Of a DNA stretch of 6,847 bases, positions 5,015-6,847 are shown in pieces. The notes below the pieces were generated by a model. It searched no databases. It had not been told where the DNA came from and was given only the letters and a program-made list of their open reading frames with translations. How positions within the stretch are numbered: position 1 is the first letter of the stretch; every line of letters starts with the position of its first letter. This DNA is from Kiloniellales bacterium (GTDB taxonomy: Bacteria > Pseudomonadota > Alphaproteobacteria > Kiloniellales > JAKSDN01), in contig JAKSDN010000622.1 in assembly GCA_022360075.1 (NCBI GenBank), forward strand, positions 1 through 6,847, read 5' to 3'. A program made the position numbers and the translations under genes.

Positions 5015-6847
<1,833 letters not shown>

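Overview
The window is high-GC DNA with strongly G/C-biased third codon positions. It looks like an ordinary chromosomal segment of an alphaproteobacterium, possibly Rhodospirillales-like. Two things suggest this: the style of the RadC, MlaC and SecA proteins, and several intergenic palindromes of kinds I recognise as common in alphaproteobacterial genomes. These include the 'GLDPVI'-type repeat, the 'CTCCTCAGCATGAGG' repeat, the 'GATTGCTTCGCTACGCTCGCAATGAC' type and the 'CCCTCCCCCTCAAGGG' type. I see no rRNA, tRNA, CRISPR array, transposase or phage gene.

Layout from left to right. The left edge cuts off radC on the minus strand, leaving only its N-terminal part. A gene-poor stretch of about 630 bases follows and holds three palindromic repeats. 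Next comes a 44-codon plus-strand ORF followed directly by a strong intrinsic terminator. A compact double-hairpin element with 8-bp terminal inverted repeats (1243-1375) lies next; its right end contains the stop codon of mlaC, a minus-strand gene for a periplasmic phospholipid-binding protein with a clear ribosome binding site. A relatively A+T-rich divergent intergenic region separates mlaC from three plus-strand genes: an exported dienelactone-hydrolase-like alpha/beta hydrolase, a CHAP-domain lipoprotein and a LysE/RhtB-type exporter. These end facing secA (minus strand, N-terminus beyond the right edge). A long palindromic repeat with about 46-nt arms fills the gap between the convergent lysE-type gene and secA.

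The genes do not form one evident pathway. Several act at the envelope: MlaC in lipid transfer, the exported hydrolase, the CHAP lipoprotein in probable peptidoglycan cleavage, the LysE-type exporter and SecA as translocation motor. Only the CHAP and LysE-type genes are close enough (19 nt) to suggest co-transcription. I did not find a convincing new multi-gene system. The most noteworthy items are the element overlapping the mlaC stop, the small terminator-linked ORF, and the variety of palindromic repeats packed into the few gene-free gaps.
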